Positions 46,341 to 57,972 of a stretch of DNA of 64,000 nucleotides are shown here, piece by piece. The stretch is from NCBI RefSeq assembly GCF_905163445.1, contig NC_053199.1:12294001-12358000 (forward strand), written 5' to 3'. The first letter of the stretch is position 1, and the number at the start of each line of letters is the position of its first letter. The stretch is from Pararge aegeria. Its lineage: Eukaryota; Arthropoda; Insecta; Lepidoptera; Nymphalidae. The translations under genes were made by a program, and so were the position numbers. The notes below the pieces were generated by a model. It ran no database searches. It was not told the DNA's origin and saw nothing but the letters and a program-made list of their open reading frames with translations.

Positions 46341-46344
46341 ACAT

Positions 46345-46450
46345 ATACTCTTTATTTGCACATCATTACAAGTTAGAGAAACAAATAAACAGAAGCAGAA
46401 TACCAAAGGCGGCCTTATCGCTTAGCAGCAATCGATACCAGGCAACATAC
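46345..46450 (-). mobile_element. LINE tail, repeat E copy
   Basis: GGCGGCCTTATCGCTTAGCA and TACCAGGCAAC, as at 63530-63575. Confidence 0.5.
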
Positions 46451-46554
46451 CAAAAAACAGACTACAGGCTATGTATAATTGAAAATTCTTCATACCTTTT
46501 TCTTCATAAGATTAGTTTTAATTTGCTCCATGTTTGACATTATGTTTGCCTTTG

Positions 46555-46765
46555 CTGCATTCTATTGTTAAAAAGGACGGCACGATGTCATCGAATGATG
46601 TTGGAAAAGAGTAATCTGCTGAGTTTCTTGTCGGCTCTTCTCAGTGGAATCTGCCTTCCAAACCGGTGGTAGAGTGACTACAAACAGACTGACTTGACGT
46701 TTCAAAAGTGCTTATAAACTAGGCCTACTCGAAATAAATTAATTTTTAATTTCTGATTTTTTTTT
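46555..46765 (+). mobile_element. Repeat D copy
   Basis: GTTTCTTGTCGGCTCTTCTC, AACCGGTGGTAGAGTGAC, GACTTGACGTTTCAAAAGTG and the tail CTCGAAATAAATTAATTTTT. Confidence 0.7.
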
Positions 46766-47315
46766 AATTGAACTTTATTATATAAACAAATTACCGAGAA
46801 AACGACAGCATGCGTTTTACGAAAGCAGGTGCCTTAGACCCATCCAATGTATTTGACCAGTTTCGCTGCGTTCTATGCAGCTCAAGCGCTCTCTTGCGGA
46901 CGTTGTGTCAGTCTGTGATCCACTTTATAATGACATTTACATCCAAGCTATTTAGGTTATCAGTTATCACGATACTTGAGTGCACCGCAAATCTTGGAGT
47001 GACTCAATTCGTTATGACAAACTAATAAATAAATAATTAAATTAAAAAGTATGCTGCCGTTAGGTCTATGAAAACAACGGTGGATTTAATCTGTAGAGAC
47101 CGATACGCGCGTAGTACCTACAAGAGTCAAATGATTTTAATTTGGATGTGATGTTAGGGCTGTATCTGATTTCCTTCTGTAAAAACTATATTGCAGTGGT
47201 TAAAAACTATAAGTTTTTGATTTCACAGATAAGTCTCAGAGTCAGTACATAATGTATATTTGAAGCCTGTGAAGTATTATTTCGGTTTTTATCCATTTTT
47301 TTTTTTATGTTTTAT

Positions 47316-47572
47316 TAAATATACTACGACAATACACACATCGCCATCTAGCCCCAAAGTAAGCGTAGCTTGTGTTATGGGTACTGAGATAACTCATGAA
47401 TATTTTTTTATGAATATAATATACATATAATACACTTATAATATACAGATAAACACCTAGACACTGAAAAACATTCATGTTCATCACACAAACATTTTCC
47501 AGTTGTGGAAATCGAACCCACGACCTTGGACTCAGAAAGCAGGGTCGCTGCCCACTGCGCCACTAGGCCGTC
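47316..47572 (-). mobile_element. SINE-A copy 7
   Basis: Complete in reverse complement. The head reads GACGGCCTAGTGGCGCAGTG and the B-box GGTTCGATTTCC. Confidence 0.88.
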
Positions 47573-48035
47573 AAGCACATTTTCATTTACACGTTGCATA
47601 CATATTACAAGCAAGTTATTATTCCTGGTTTTTTATGTATAATAATAATAATATAATGTTTTTTTTTGTACTTTAAAACATAAATTTTTTGTTCGATATG
47701 AATTTATATTAATAAATATTAATTGAGATACAAATTAAAAAAAAACTGGTGTAAATAAGTAATAGCCAGGTTACTTATATTAAGGCTCTGTATTTCGGAA
47801 AGCTTCTTTTTTCTTTTAATCGCGTAGGTATATCTCTGAAAAGAATTCTTCAATAACTCTTCGAGAAGCCTTTTTACAACTGTTAAATTTTTCAACTCAT
47901 AATTGCTGCTTTCTTTAATCAACTAAGAATACTTGTTACTTAAATAGGAGGTAAGTAGTATAAAATACAACATACATATTTTTCAACTGTGGTAAGGAGA
48001 CTGATGGTGAATGGTGATAAATAGCAATATTTCTG

Positions 48036-48300
48036 AAGGCCGATTGACGCAATTGGCAGGGACCCTGCTTGCTGAGTCCAAGGGCGTGGGTTCGATTCCC
48101 ACAGCGGGAAAATGTTTTGGAATGAAAATGAATGTTTTTCAGTGTCTGGGTGTTTATCTGTATTTTATAAGTAGGTATAATTGTGTGTTATTCATCAAAA
48201 TATTCATCTGTACTCGTAACACAAGCTACGCTCACCTTGGGGCTATGTGACGATGTGTGTACTGTCGTAGTATATTTATTAATTAATTTATTTATATTTG
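48036..48300 (+). mobile_element. SINE-A copy 8
   Basis: Head AAGGCCGATTGACGCAATTG is eroded, B-box GGGTTCGATTCCCACAGC is intact, and the body ends GGCTATGTGACGATGTGTG. Confidence 0.82.
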
Positions 48301-48654
48301 TTAACTTAATACTAACACTACGAATGGCAATATAAAATATAAAAAAAAAGTTGCTACATTGCATAACTATGATTCAATTTCAACATCATCTGCAGCGTAT
48401 TAACGTCCCTGGCCACAGGTCTCTCTCACAGGTGACTCGGTTTGAGAGCATAACCCCACCACGCTGCTCAAATGCGGATTGGTGGTCTTAAACGACTACT
48501 ATCACAATAATTTAGCGTTCATAGCCTCCGGGAACGCCTGCTTAGCGCGCTTGCGAGGCACGGATCTTGAAACTTTCATTATTGATTTTTCTTTGTTACT
48601 ACAATGTTGACTTAGCTTAGAAACATGAATTGCCATTTTTTTACATGACATGGA

Positions 48655-48900
48655 GAAGAACATAGGCTACTTTTTATCCCGATTCCTTAAGTAAAAATAA
48701 AGTGTAATTTTTTACGAGCTAAGCCGCGAGTAGACCGCTTTGAAATTTGGTATGCAGGCCACCTATGCTATGGAAAAGGACATGTACTTTCTACACCGTT
48801 AATTCCCGTGGTAGGATTACAAATTGTTAACAAGCAAAGTTTAGACCCAATTCTGAAGTCCACGCAGACGAAGTCGCCGAAGCTAGTTATAAATACTCGT
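48655..48900 (-). mobile_element. Repeat H copy
   Basis: Reverse complement: GAAGCTAGTTATAA corresponds to the ACTAGCT end. GGCCACCTATGCTATGGAAA and CATAGGCTACTTTTTATCCC correspond to internal words of the 40.2 kb copy. Confidence 0.6.
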
Positions 48901-49344
48901 ATATTGCGAAGCTGTAACTATGGCTATTTCTTTAAATTTGGCACGAAGGGATTCGCGTGATCTAGGTTTATATTTCGATCGCACAGCTCTTTCTTATTTA
49001 GGGGGTTACCCAAGACAAGCAACATAGTTGCATAGTTGAGCATAGAGACAAATAGCAGACACTTGTCTAACAAGCTTATTATCTATCAAGTACCGATATA
49101 TTATATCTAGAGGCCGTACTAACATACCTACTGCTATTACTTCACCGATAGTTATGTAACCTGTCTCGGAATTAATTAGTATTACGCTGACAAAATCTGC
49201 TACCACCTACTTTAAATCATAACACATTTATCACTGCATTCATATTTTTTTACTGGCTTTTTCCATCATTGGTCTAGTTGGCAGCACGATCCCTGGTCAA
49301 GAGATCATGAATTTGATACTGTTGCTCCAAAACAAAAAAAAAAA

Positions 49345-49615
49345 TCTAAAATATCTTTATTCAAGTATATATAGGTGGCACTTTTGATGCGTACATAAGA
49401 ATTAAACGGTAGTGAGATGATGGCGATAGCCACATTCGTAAACTTTAAACTAAAGCTACGAGGGTCCCAAACGCGTCCTGGTCTAAGAAGATGCCCACAA
49501 CAAACTTAGCCGGGTGTTTTCTTTTTGTTATTACCATCTCACAATGTCATTCAAATTTATTAGAAGAGCAACCTGGTTAGAGCAATAATTCACACCCAAG
49601 CTTTTTTTATCGAAT
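49345..49615 (-). mobile_element. LINE-J copy, 3' end
   Basis: Left: ATATCTTTATTCAAGTATAT (3' tail reversed). Right: AACCTGGTTAGAGCAATAAT. In between are CGTCCTGGTCTAAGAAGATG and TTGTTATTACCATCTCAC. Confidence 0.72.
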
Positions 49616-49669
49616 TTATACTATAATTTTCTATACGTTTAATACGAACATTGAACTGTTGTAACTGTA

Positions 49670-49865
49670 TTGTTCAAGACCTTGTGGTGACAGTAGATCA
49701 GAATACACTTGTCGCCACCCCTGCTCTTCCCGCGGGTGTCGTACGAGGCGACTAAGGGAATATAATGGAATATAACAGCAGCTTCTTTTGTGCTACTATG
49801 AGTACTTCGATCACCAGCCTGTATGCCCAGCGTGGTGATTATGGGCAAAGCCTCGCGGGAGAAGA
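49670..49865 (-). mobile_element. LINE-K-type interspersed fragment
   Basis: Contains, in reverse complement, CATAATCACCACGCTGGGC and TTAGTCGCCTCGTACGACAC; partner of 6210-6410. Confidence 0.5.
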
Positions 49866-49924
49866 GGCTGTTCGTGATTATTGATGATAACTTCAAACCT
49901 CTTCAACAACAATTTTAACAATTA

Positions 49925-50300
49925 TTCATTTTTAGAGTACTGAGGGGACAAATATGTAATGCTGATGTGTTACGCTTGGTAAGCCTGCGTGCGCCGGACC
50001 GGTATGTTTGGCGGAGGCACCGGCCATCGCTGCTGGCGGTGCCGAACGGGCGCACCAAGCTACTGAAGGAGGCGCCACTGACGCGCGCACTCCGTACCCT
50101 CAATGTGATAGCCGAGAAGACGGATTTATTTTGTTGCACTCTGAGTGAACTCACAAATATAGCGATTTGGATTTTATCATATACACTATAGTTATATATA
50201 TTATTAAAATTGACATAACATGCTGCATTGTCGTATTAGAATAACTTTTTCCTGTAATGACAAAAATGTAAGATGGGAATAAATAAATAATAAATAAATA
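49925..50300 (+). mobile_element. Non-LTR retrotransposon, reverse-transcriptase C-terminal tail
   Basis: An open frame from about 49925 to the stop after 50188 reads RGQICNADVLRLVSLRAPD, then RYVWRRHRPSLLAVPNGRT, APLTRALRTLNVIAEKTDLF. This is the usual ending of jockey/CR1-like polymerase ORFs (RRR..LLAVP..RT....SPL.RAL..LN). The 3' UTR ends in an (AAATAAATAATAAAT) tail near 50280-50302. It belongs to a different family from LINE-J. Truncated and non-functional. Confidence 0.75.
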
Positions 50301-50314
50301 AACTTTAAACACAT

Positions 50315-50500
50315 TGTAAAGTCAACATCTCCTGAGGATGCTCCGGTTTCGGAGCGAAACGTGCTTAGAGAGTACATTGCCGAAGATCTGTCTGGTGTGA
50401 AGTATAATAATTGAAGAAATTATAAATTACACCATACAGATTCTCCTGCTGTTCGCGGAGTTTAGCAAATTAAGCTTAATTTTCATAATACAAAGTTTCT
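50315..50500 (+). repeat. Interspersed repeat L, copy 2
   Basis: Fuller copy of the 31.6 kb repeat, with ATGCTCCGGTTTCGGAGCGA and TTTAGCAAATTAAGCTTAAT. Immediately after it the direct-inverted pair TTATCAAATCGTGTTAAAC / GTTTAACACGATTTGATAA (50500-50543) forms a hairpin. Confidence 0.65.
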
Positions 50501-50569
50501 TATCAAATCGTGTTAAACTTGCCTTAGTTTAACACGATTTGATAACTGTATTAGATAAATCTTATCAGA

Positions 50570-50755
50570 AAATTTAAGAGGTCTCTTTGGCCGTGGCTAG
50601 ATACCGTAAGACTTGATGTTCCGGTGCGAAGTCGCGTAGAAACCGATTTTACTCCCAAACTGGTTAGCCCGCTACCACCATAGACTGCATCAACACTTAC
50701 CACCAGGTGAGATTGTAGTCAAGGGCTAACTTGTAGTGGAATTTAATAAAAAAGC
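50570..50755 (+). mobile_element. SINE-C copy, headless
   Basis: GGCCGTGGCTAGATACCG, TGTTCCGGTGCGAAGTCGCG and GGGCTAACTTGTAGTGGAAT; the tRNA-like head is missing. Confidence 0.7.
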
Positions 50756-51149
50756 TGCTATACCCCTAACAGATTCGCCCGTTACCATCTTACATTCATT
50801 TACGACTAGATGATTATTGAAGTAATTCGAGCTAACTAGTTCATACATTCGTGTAGTATGTACACGCGGCCGAAGCCGGAGGCATTGCTAGTCGATTGTA
50901 ATTTAATTACTGATATTACGAAGGTAAAGACTAGTTGTCAAACTGCATTGCTTTCCATATAGGTGCGAGAATGTTATATGGCAAGAGATAAAACGCTTTT
51001 TTTTTTTATTTCACGGCCGTATTTCGGCGAACTTGTAGGTATGTGTTACGATCACAAATGTTAATGAGGAAGGTCTTGAATTAATATAAAGCAACCTGTT
51101 GAATTTTAACTGACAGTTATTCTTAAAAACACGTCTATTATCCTCTTGT

Positions 51150-51240
51150 TTTCCTTATCCTAAGGTTGCCTAGCAGAGATCGCTACTAAGCGATAAGGCA
51201 GCCTTTGTATAATGCTTCTACCTGTATTTTTTTTATTCAT
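51150..51240 (+). mobile_element. LINE tail, repeat E copy
   Basis: AAGGTTGCCTAGCAGAGATC and CGATAAGGCAGCCTTTGTAT, opposite in orientation to the other E copies. Confidence 0.5.
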
Positions 51241-52558
51241 CTCAAAAAAGGATAAAAAAGAAAAAAGGCTCTTAGAGACAGCCTAACCTATTATCTAATA
51301 CCAGAAGTGGCGAACCATTTTATATGAAAAAACGTTATTTCTATTGTCTGTGCAATTATGGACGAAGTCATCAAGACGAGAAACTACCGGAAACACATTA
51401 TGAAAGATGGCACTCTAGACATGTCGAGCGTGTCATCGTCCTGGGGAGTCCCTCAGGCATATAGTTTCCGGGTGTTCTCATCTTGCTAACGGCGAATACT
51501 TACACAGACATAATCAAGTAGCCAGGATAGTTCATCAATAACTTGCTCTTCGGTTAAAAAAACGTTATTATTATTATTATCAATAATTGGCAATGTTTCA
51601 CAAGATTGAACGCTATCAATCAGACGCGCATTCTTATCAAGACGTGTTACACGTATTGCCGGCGAACTTCGACCACACCCAACGCTTTACGCCAGTGGGC
51701 CAAGGTTGCCTCTCATAATTTCCCGTTCGAAAACCACTATATCCAGATCCGGTCTTTTTGCAACGCTCAAACTAGTCGAAGTAGACTGTAGAAAGCATGG
51801 GGTCAAAATATACTGGTTTAATTCGATAAACTTGATTCATATTTTTTGTTCGCTTAAAGACACCTTGTCTACTTTGAAGCGCCGGTGCTAAATGCTTAAA
51901 GCTTAGAGAATAAAACCTTCACTTCCGTTTATATGTTTTCTCGCAGAGCTTTCATTTATCGACTCGTACCTACCTATAATTATGTTTATAAACGACTAAC
52001 GGTCCCTCGAGACTTCGTCCGTATAAGTGAATCTTTAAAGATAGACAAATGCTGTTGCGGACTTTTTTTAGAACTTTTAAAGGGTAACAACTTTGTCATA
52101 CATGATTTAATCGAAACTTAAACTTAAACTTACACAGCGCACGCAGCAGAAGCTCTCGAAAAAAAAGACACCCCGATTTTGAAACATTCTTCATTGGTGC
52201 TATGCTCCTATGGTTTTAGCATGATGGTAAATAGCCTATAACCTTCCTCGATAAATGATGAGCTATCCGACACCAGTATACACCGTGGATTTAAGCAACA
52301 GTCGGGCGATACGACGCGGTGGGTCGTAGATTGTACGAGGCAAATTAACAAAGCGATCATTAATAAAACACATCGAAACAATAAACATCGAAATTGGCTC
52401 GTGTCGCAATGGATCGGAAACCGGTGCATTTTTAAACAAGGTACTAATTTGACCTTTTCACGTTTATCGATATCGCACTGGTTTACACTTGAAAGCTTTT
52501 TAAAACGAATCAAGTAGGTTGAACTTGTTACTCTTATTAGCTATAATATTTGTTGTAT
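51241..52558. other. Intergenic, nothing recognised
   Basis: Several short frames, none with recognisable domains. Slightly less AT-rich at 51640-51760. Confidence 0.4.
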
Positions 52559-52559
52559 G

Positions 52560-53232
52560 AAAGCGGTGATAGCCTAGTGGTCCTACCCACTTTCAGGGGG
52601 GCCGAGTTAGAACCCCAGCACGCATCTCTAACTTTTCTAAGTAGCGTTTTAAGAAATTAAAATATCACTTGCTTCAACGGTCAAGGAAAACTACATAAGG
52701 AAACCTGCATGCCTGAGAGTCCTTCATAATGTTATCAAAGGCGTGTGGAGTCCACCAACCCGCACTGGACCAATTTGGTGGGCTAAGTCCTGAATCCCTC
52801 TTATTGTTTGAGGAGACCGGCACGGTGATTACGTATCTCAGCAGGCTTGCGAAAGGCATAAATCTTACTAACTATGCTGGCAAATTTTTATTTGTTTTGT
52901 ATGCAAAAGTGACGTTTGACAACAAAGATGGCGAGATTAAGCCTTCTTCTTCTTCTTCTTCTGTTCCTGGGCCTTTTCCGCACTTGGTTGGTCTGGGACC
53001 GTCCGTTGTACGTATGGCCACTGATGCGGCTCCCCGCTGGATCACTCCAGCCAGCCGACCCGCTCCAAAAGCTTAGCAGGCCGCCCAGGTCGCCGAGTGC
53101 TTCATGGAGTGTTGCTGAGGAGCCAAGGTGTGCTGCGCGTTGTTGAGATTAAGCCTATCGCAAGCCTGTTGTGAGATCAGTAATCACCTTGCCGAGCCCT
53201 ATAGTGGGTCGGTAATGGGTTGATGATGAAGA
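52560..53232 (+). mobile_element. SINE-B copy split by a DNA transposon
   Basis: The head and body lie at 52560-52818 (AAGCGGTGATAGCCTAGTGG to TTGTTTGAGGAGACC) and the tail at 53194-53232 (GAGCCCTATAGTGGGTCGG, ATGGGTTGATGATGAAGATG). The gap is exactly filled by the element at 52819-53193. Confidence 0.85.
52819..53193. mobile_element. 375-bp non-autonomous DNA transposon with about 38-bp inverted termini
   Basis: Left end GGCACGGTGATTACGTATCT, then CAGCAGGCTTGCGA. The right end in reverse complement is GGCAAGGTGATTACTGATCT, then ACAGGCTTGCGA. Inserted into SINE-B, which fixes both boundaries. The possible target duplication GAGACC/GAGCCC is imperfect. The inside holds a (CTT)n tract and a GC-richer GGCCTTTTCCGCACTTGGTT stretch, and no transposase. 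Confidence 0.8.
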
Positions 53233-53258
53233 TGATACAAAAAAGTGGCATTGTAGAC

Positions 53259-53394
53259 CAGTGGCGTGCACAGGGTATTTGACCAGGTTATGCATAAAGA
53301 AGGAAGATGGCATAAAATTGAAAAATCTTTCCCCTTTATGTGTTATACAAAAATGGTAGGGTATGCATTGCGTTTGTGCATGTATAAAGTGACA
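53259..53394. mobile_element. hAT-like MITE copy
   Basis: Left CAGTGGCGTGCACAGGGTAT, right GTTTGTGCATGTATAAAGTG. Related to the copy at 13125-13307 but with a different middle (GAAGGAAGATGGCATAAAAT). Confidence 0.65.
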
Positions 53395-53403
53395 GTTTCA
53401 GTT

Positions 53404-53670
53404 GACAGCTGAGTGGCGCAGTGGGCAGTTACCCTGCTTTCTGCGTCCAAGGCCGTGGGTTCGATTCCCACAACTGGAAAAATGTTTGTGTGATGAACAT
53501 GAATGTTTTTCAGTGTCTGGGTGTTTATATGTATATTATAAGTATTAATGAGTATTATATTCATAAAAATATTCATCAGTTATCTTAGTACCCACAACAC
53601 AAGTTACGCTTACTTTGGGCCTAGATAGCAATGTGTGTCTTGTCGTAGTATATTTATTTATTTATTTAAT
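53404..53670 (+). mobile_element. SINE-A copy 9
   Basis: Full length; head GACAGCTGAGTGGCGCAGTG, B-box GGGTTCGATTCCCACAAC. It starts ten bases past the MITE and is followed by an A20 run (about 53673-53692). Confidence 0.88.
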
Positions 53671-53915
53671 ATTAAAAAAAAAAAAAAAAAAAAGTGCACT
53701 CCACTGTTGTAGACATGGCCTATCATATGTAGAATAAAAAAAACTGCGACATATATAAACTGTCGCGATTTATATGCTATGGGTGTGACTCCTTACCAAT
53801 CTTACTATGCGTTGGCCTTCACCTCGCTTAACCTGTAGCTTTAATAAACTCATGCTCTGTAGCCGGAGGGCGCTGATACATAATGTCATCATGCCCTAAA
53901 AGCTTGCGATCCATG

Positions 53916-53925
53916 TATATAAATA
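53916..53925 (+). promoter_or_regulatory. TATA box of cuticle gene 2
   Basis: TATATAAATA; its TATAAA core (53918) lies 61 bp upstream of the ATG at 53979. TATAGTCTCATT near 53947 may be the initiator; compare ATAGTCAAAC in genes 4 and 5. Confidence 0.75.
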
Positions 53926-53978
53926 ACATGGCTACCGGACCAAGGTATAGTCTCATTTCGACAACCATAACAGTAACA

Positions 53979-55100
53979 ATGGTAGCCAAGGTAAAGAATT
54001 TTATTTTAAAGTAATATTTAAGAATTCCCTTCTGCACCTTCAAGGGAATAGTGAATAGGAATTTTCTAGCAAAGCACCTCAACTATATCATATCTTTCCA
54101 TCAGACATTACCGTACCTATATTATATTAGATTTATATTAATTATTGTAAAAAAAACTTAAGACAACGTTCGATTTGAACTTTTAAGATCAAAATTCATT
54201 TGTATCATTTGTAGCTCATTTGGTGGGAAAGGATAATAAATGTAGTCTACAATAACAGTGGACCTAACGGTTGACAATTCTACGTTTCGCGGCATACCTA
54301 TCCACAGCTATAGCCTCCCGCCTGATCATAATTGAATAAATTTACAAATTATAAAAACCCAAATCCCCATGCTTGGGAACGAATTCATTGAGCAGACGTT
54401 ATCTTTATCACAGTTTATGAAAATAGTGTATTTAAGTTAACTCTACGACCAAAGTAACGCGAGTAAAAACAAAGACATTCTACTAAGCAGAACCCAACCT
54501 ACCTTAGTTCTTTAAAAGTAGACTAATCACCCTAATTTATTGTTTTTTTTTCAGTTCATTTTCGTCCTCAGTGTTGCAGTGGCTGCTTCAGCCGTGCCCT
54601 TAGTTCCTATCGGCAAAGTAGCCTACGCCGAACCTGAAGCGCCCGCACACTACGAGTTCCAATATTCAGTACACGATGAACACACCGGGGACATCAAACA
54701 GCAGCAGGAGGCCCGCGCCGGCGATGAAGTGCACGGATCCTACTCCTTAGTTCAACCTGATGGTGTTCACCGCATCGTCGAATACACGTCAGACAAGGAA
54801 CATGGATTCAACGCTATCGTACGCTACGAGGGACAGCCAATCGCCAATCCTGCTCCTGCTAAGATCGCCTACGCCGCTCCCGTAGCCAAGCTGGCGTACG
54901 CTGCTCCCGTAGCTAAGGTCGCCTACTCCGCACCTGTCGCTAGAGTAGCCTACTCTGCTCCCGTGTCCTACGCCGCGCCTGTCGCTAGAGTAGCCTACTC
55001 CGCTCCCATCTCATACGCTGCCCCCGTCGCCAAGGTTGCGTACTCTTCCCCGCTCACTCAAGTATCTTTCTCTTCTCCCGCTATCTCCTACCACCACTAG
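53979..55100 (+). CDS. RR-2 cuticular protein, gene 2
   Basis: Exon 1 53979-53990 (MVAK), donor GTAAAG. A 564-bp phase-0 intron ends in a T-rich tract plus CAG. Exon 2 is 54555-55100. Product 185 aa: signal peptide about 1-17 (MVAKFIFVLSVAVAASA), RR-2 chitin-binding domain about 36-96 (HYEFQYSVHDEHTGDIKQQQ..GSYSLVQPDGVHRIVEYTSD..GFNAIVRYEG), then a tail of AYAAPVAK/AYSAPV/SYAAPVAR repeats ending SYHH. It is the most diverged family member in the domain (HDEHTGDIK, VEYTSDKEHGFNAI) and has by far the longest intron. Poly(A) signal AATAAA at 55172. A secreted structural protein of hard cuticle by family. Confidence 0.94.
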
Positions 55101-55179
55101 ATGATGGATAATTAAGATAGAAAATATAAATAATTTGCTAATTTATTGAATTAATAATATGAATAATTACAAATAAATT

Positions 55180-56180
55180 GTTTGTTTAAGATTTATAATG
55201 TAGTTTTCTGTTGTACCCTTGCGTATTTTATGAAACCATATAAAATACTCAACTCACATTAGAGTTGATTGGTTGGTTTAAGGCTTATTATATGTAAGGG
55301 GGTCTAATAAATCCCCTGAACGAGACCTGTGCCAAGAAATGGGTAAATAATAAGCTGAGGTTGATTGAATGAACCTAAAGCTTTTTTTTTAATTTGTTTA
55401 CCTTAATCGCATCATCGCTGATAATAAAAAATCGGATGGTAACTGGCATCCTGGAGAATGACATGGAAGTTTATCCCGTGAAAAATAAAGGCTTAGACAG
55501 ACAAAAAAAAATCGAGCACATGGACCATTACGAGTCACTAAATGTCAAGTCATTTAAATAAAAAAGAAAAATAACTGACTAAAGCTGTACCTACCACAAA
55601 ACGGGCAATTAGCCATCAAAGTGGCAGTTTAATGAGATATTATTTTGTTCTTGAGCATGTTATGTCACATTAGCCTTGTCTCATCGCTATATTCATTATT
55701 GTGAGGTGTTATAAGACTAAATCAAGATTGATTGCCGCTGAGATGGCTGAATACAACACTTAAGAGAATAGTTCCTTATATAACCAAAGGCCCTTATAGA
55801 TTTTCTTTACGAGATAATTATCTGTATCATATATATATTGTCTATTATTGACATTGGACTTACTATTCTCATAATTGTGAGTATACATTTTATGACAATA
55901 ATATTTGCGCAAACATATGTACGTCCGGTTGTTTAGTTAAATAATCATTAGGTATTCGCACATTGATGTTATGAATGTTAAATTAGAGATTTTATCTAAA
56001 ACTAATTCTAGTACCTACTCTTACTTAATTAAAAATCTAAGAGATATTATTAACAATCGATACTGTTGCCTCAATTAATATACTTGTTATTAATAATTAG
56101 TTCTCAATTGTTAATGCAAATTTTGTGAATGCGAAACATGCGATTGTATAATAAAAACTAGAAGATAAAACATAAACAAA
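55180..56180. other. Intergenic between cuticle genes 2 and 3
   Basis: AT-rich; no gene or repeat recognised. Confidence 0.5.
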
Positions 56181-56253
56181 TATTTTATTTTTATCTATTT
56201 ATATCACATCAATAAATAAGTTATCTACAAGTTAACAGTCCAATTGACATAGT

Positions 56254-56828
56254 CTAGTGGTGGTAGGAGACGGCGGGAGAAGAGTAGGAGACTTGAGCGA
56301 GGGGAGCGGCGTACGCAACTCTGGCTGCGGGAGCGGAGTAGGAGGCGGGAGCGGCGTAGGCTACTCTAGCGACAGGTGCGGCGTAGGACACGGGAGCGGC
56401 GTACGCTACTCTAGCGGGGGCAGCGTAAGCCACTCTAGCGGGAGCGGAGGTAGGGACGGGGTGTCCCTCGTAGCGCACGTTGGCGTTGAATCCATGCACC
56501 GCGTCAGCGGTGTAGTCCACAATGCGCTGCACGCCGTCAGGCTGCACCAGGGAGTACGAGCCGTGGACGGCGTCTCCGGCGCGGGACTCCTGCTGTTGCT
56601 TCACGTCTCCGGAGTGTCCGTCCTGCACTGAGTACTGGAAGTCGTAGTGCGCAGGAGCTTCAGGCTGCGCGTACGCTACCTGTGCGATGGGGATGCCGGC
56701 GGAGGCGACCGCGGCCAGGGCGAGGACGATGACGATCTGCAAATAAATATTAATATATTAGTTATGCTTTTCTTTAAGTGTTAAATAACGAGTTTGTTGT
56801 ATTTTCATTTTTTTACCTTAGCTACCAT
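56254..56828 (-). CDS. RR-2 cuticular protein, gene 3
   Basis: Exon 1 56817-56828 (MVAK), 80-bp phase-0 intron (GTAAAA...TTTGCAG), exon 2 56254-56736; 164 aa. Signal peptide MVAKIVIVLALAAVASA, then GIPIAQVAYAQPEAPAHYDF. RR-2 domain about 34-94 with SVQDGHSGDVKQQQESRAGD and RIVDYTADAVHGFNANVRYE. The tail repeats AYAAP(A/V) and SYAAPVAR and ends VSYHH. One HYDF replaces the HYEF of all the others. Head-to-head with gene 4 (ATGs 1,144 bp apart). Poly(A) signal at 56184-56189 (minus). Its 3' UTR matches those of genes 4 and 5 almost base for base. Confidence 0.95.
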
Positions 56829-56882
56829 TGTTGCTGATATGAATGTCAATATTCGAATATGGCTGCGTATGTTTCGTGTCTG

Positions 56883-56890
56883 TTTTTATA
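56883..56890 (-). promoter_or_regulatory. TATA box of cuticle gene 3
   Basis: TATAAAAA (followed by CAG, as in genes 4 and 5), 62 bp upstream of the ATG. Confidence 0.85.
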
Positions 56891-56926
56891 CGAAAGTAAA
56901 CGGTTCTAAAAATTGCGTAGGCAAGT

Positions 56927-56983
56927 ACTGTGACATATACATGCCCGCGAGCTAAAGCGCATTACTAGGTACAGTAGAGGTCA
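56927..56983 (-). promoter_or_regulatory. Shared upstream motifs of cuticle gene 3
   Basis: On the minus strand: TGACCT (56978-56983), TAGCTCGCGGGC (56943-56954) and TATGTCACAGT (56927-56937), in the same order as upstream of gene 4. Confidence 0.55.
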
Positions 56984-56989
56984 TTATTT

Positions 56990-57829
56990 GGCACTCGAAA
57001 AAGTATAGACTTGAATGTTAGTAAAGAGAGTTTATTGAAATTTACGAACAAAGGTAATAAAATAAACACCTAACCATACGTTAAATATGCGAAACGTGTT
57101 CTATAATCGTTTTGAACGCTTAATTGTAAGTTAAAGGATAATTTCTAAGAAATAATAGTAATATTTTGTAAAAAAAGCTTATAAAATGAGCCAGCCCTTC
57201 TGACACGAGATAAGGCAATCAACCACGTAGTAATGACCGTAAGTTTTTAATGCATTTAAAATTTAGCAAAAGAAATGGAACTCTATAAGAGTCATACCTT
57301 ACCGTTGTCAGCCTCGGATCCCAGTTTTGATGCTGTCTCCGTAAATTAAATTATAAATATCTAAAATATATTTTTAGAATTAATGCATAAATGACACTGA
57401 CGTATGTGATGAATGAATATAATTTTACACCACTAAAAGTACATAAAACAGAAAATCAAAAACAAAACAACTTTTGCAACTTTTATAATTTGGGCCATCG
57501 ATTTGCAGCCATACAGCTACATATTGATTTCTTTAAACTTAAATAAATATAAATATATATAATATATATACAACAGTATTGATAAAAAAATACAAGTACA
57601 GAAATATGTAACGGCCAATATAAATATATAATAAAAAACATGATATTTGCTTAAAAATAAAATATGAAAAGAAAGTAGGAAATAGTGAGCTATCACGGGC
57701 CTTCAGACGATTGATTGCTTTATGATTAAATATATGCTAATTGATTAAATATTATTTTGTCTAACTTTCAAATGGATATCGATATGTTATTCATATTTTA
57801 ATATCGAATAAATAATCGGAGCCAAACAT
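56990..57829. other. Divergent intergenic space between genes 3 and 4
   Basis: Between the two promoters. Near 57180-57235 (-) there is a remnant of the mobile-element peptide seen at 3.5 kb. Otherwise AT-rich with (TA)n near 57550. Confidence 0.5.
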
Positions 57830-57887
57830 TGACCTCCAATGCACTGAGACTGCTCTATAGCTCGCGGGCGAGAGTATGTCACAGTGC
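57830..57887 (+). promoter_or_regulatory. Shared upstream motifs of cuticle gene 4
   Basis: TGACCT (57830-57835), TAGCTCGCGGGC (57858-57869), TATGTCACAGTGC (57875-57887), followed by the TATA box at 57911. Confidence 0.55.
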
Positions 57888-57910
57888 AAAAATATTTGTA
57901 ATAATTTACC

Positions 57911-57918
57911 TATAAAAA
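57911..57918 (+). promoter_or_regulatory. TATA box of cuticle gene 4
   Basis: TATAAAAA (then CAG), 62 bp upstream of the ATG at 57973. ATAGTCAAAC near 57940 is the likely initiator. Confidence 0.85.
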
Positions 57919-57972
57919 CAGGCGCAGGACACACGTAATTATAGTCAAACAACGACATTCAAAACCGCAACA

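Noticed and set aside
52916..53146. Leucine-rich 76-codon frame that looks like a signal peptide
   Set aside because: The leucines come from a (CTT)n tract inside a non-autonomous transposon.
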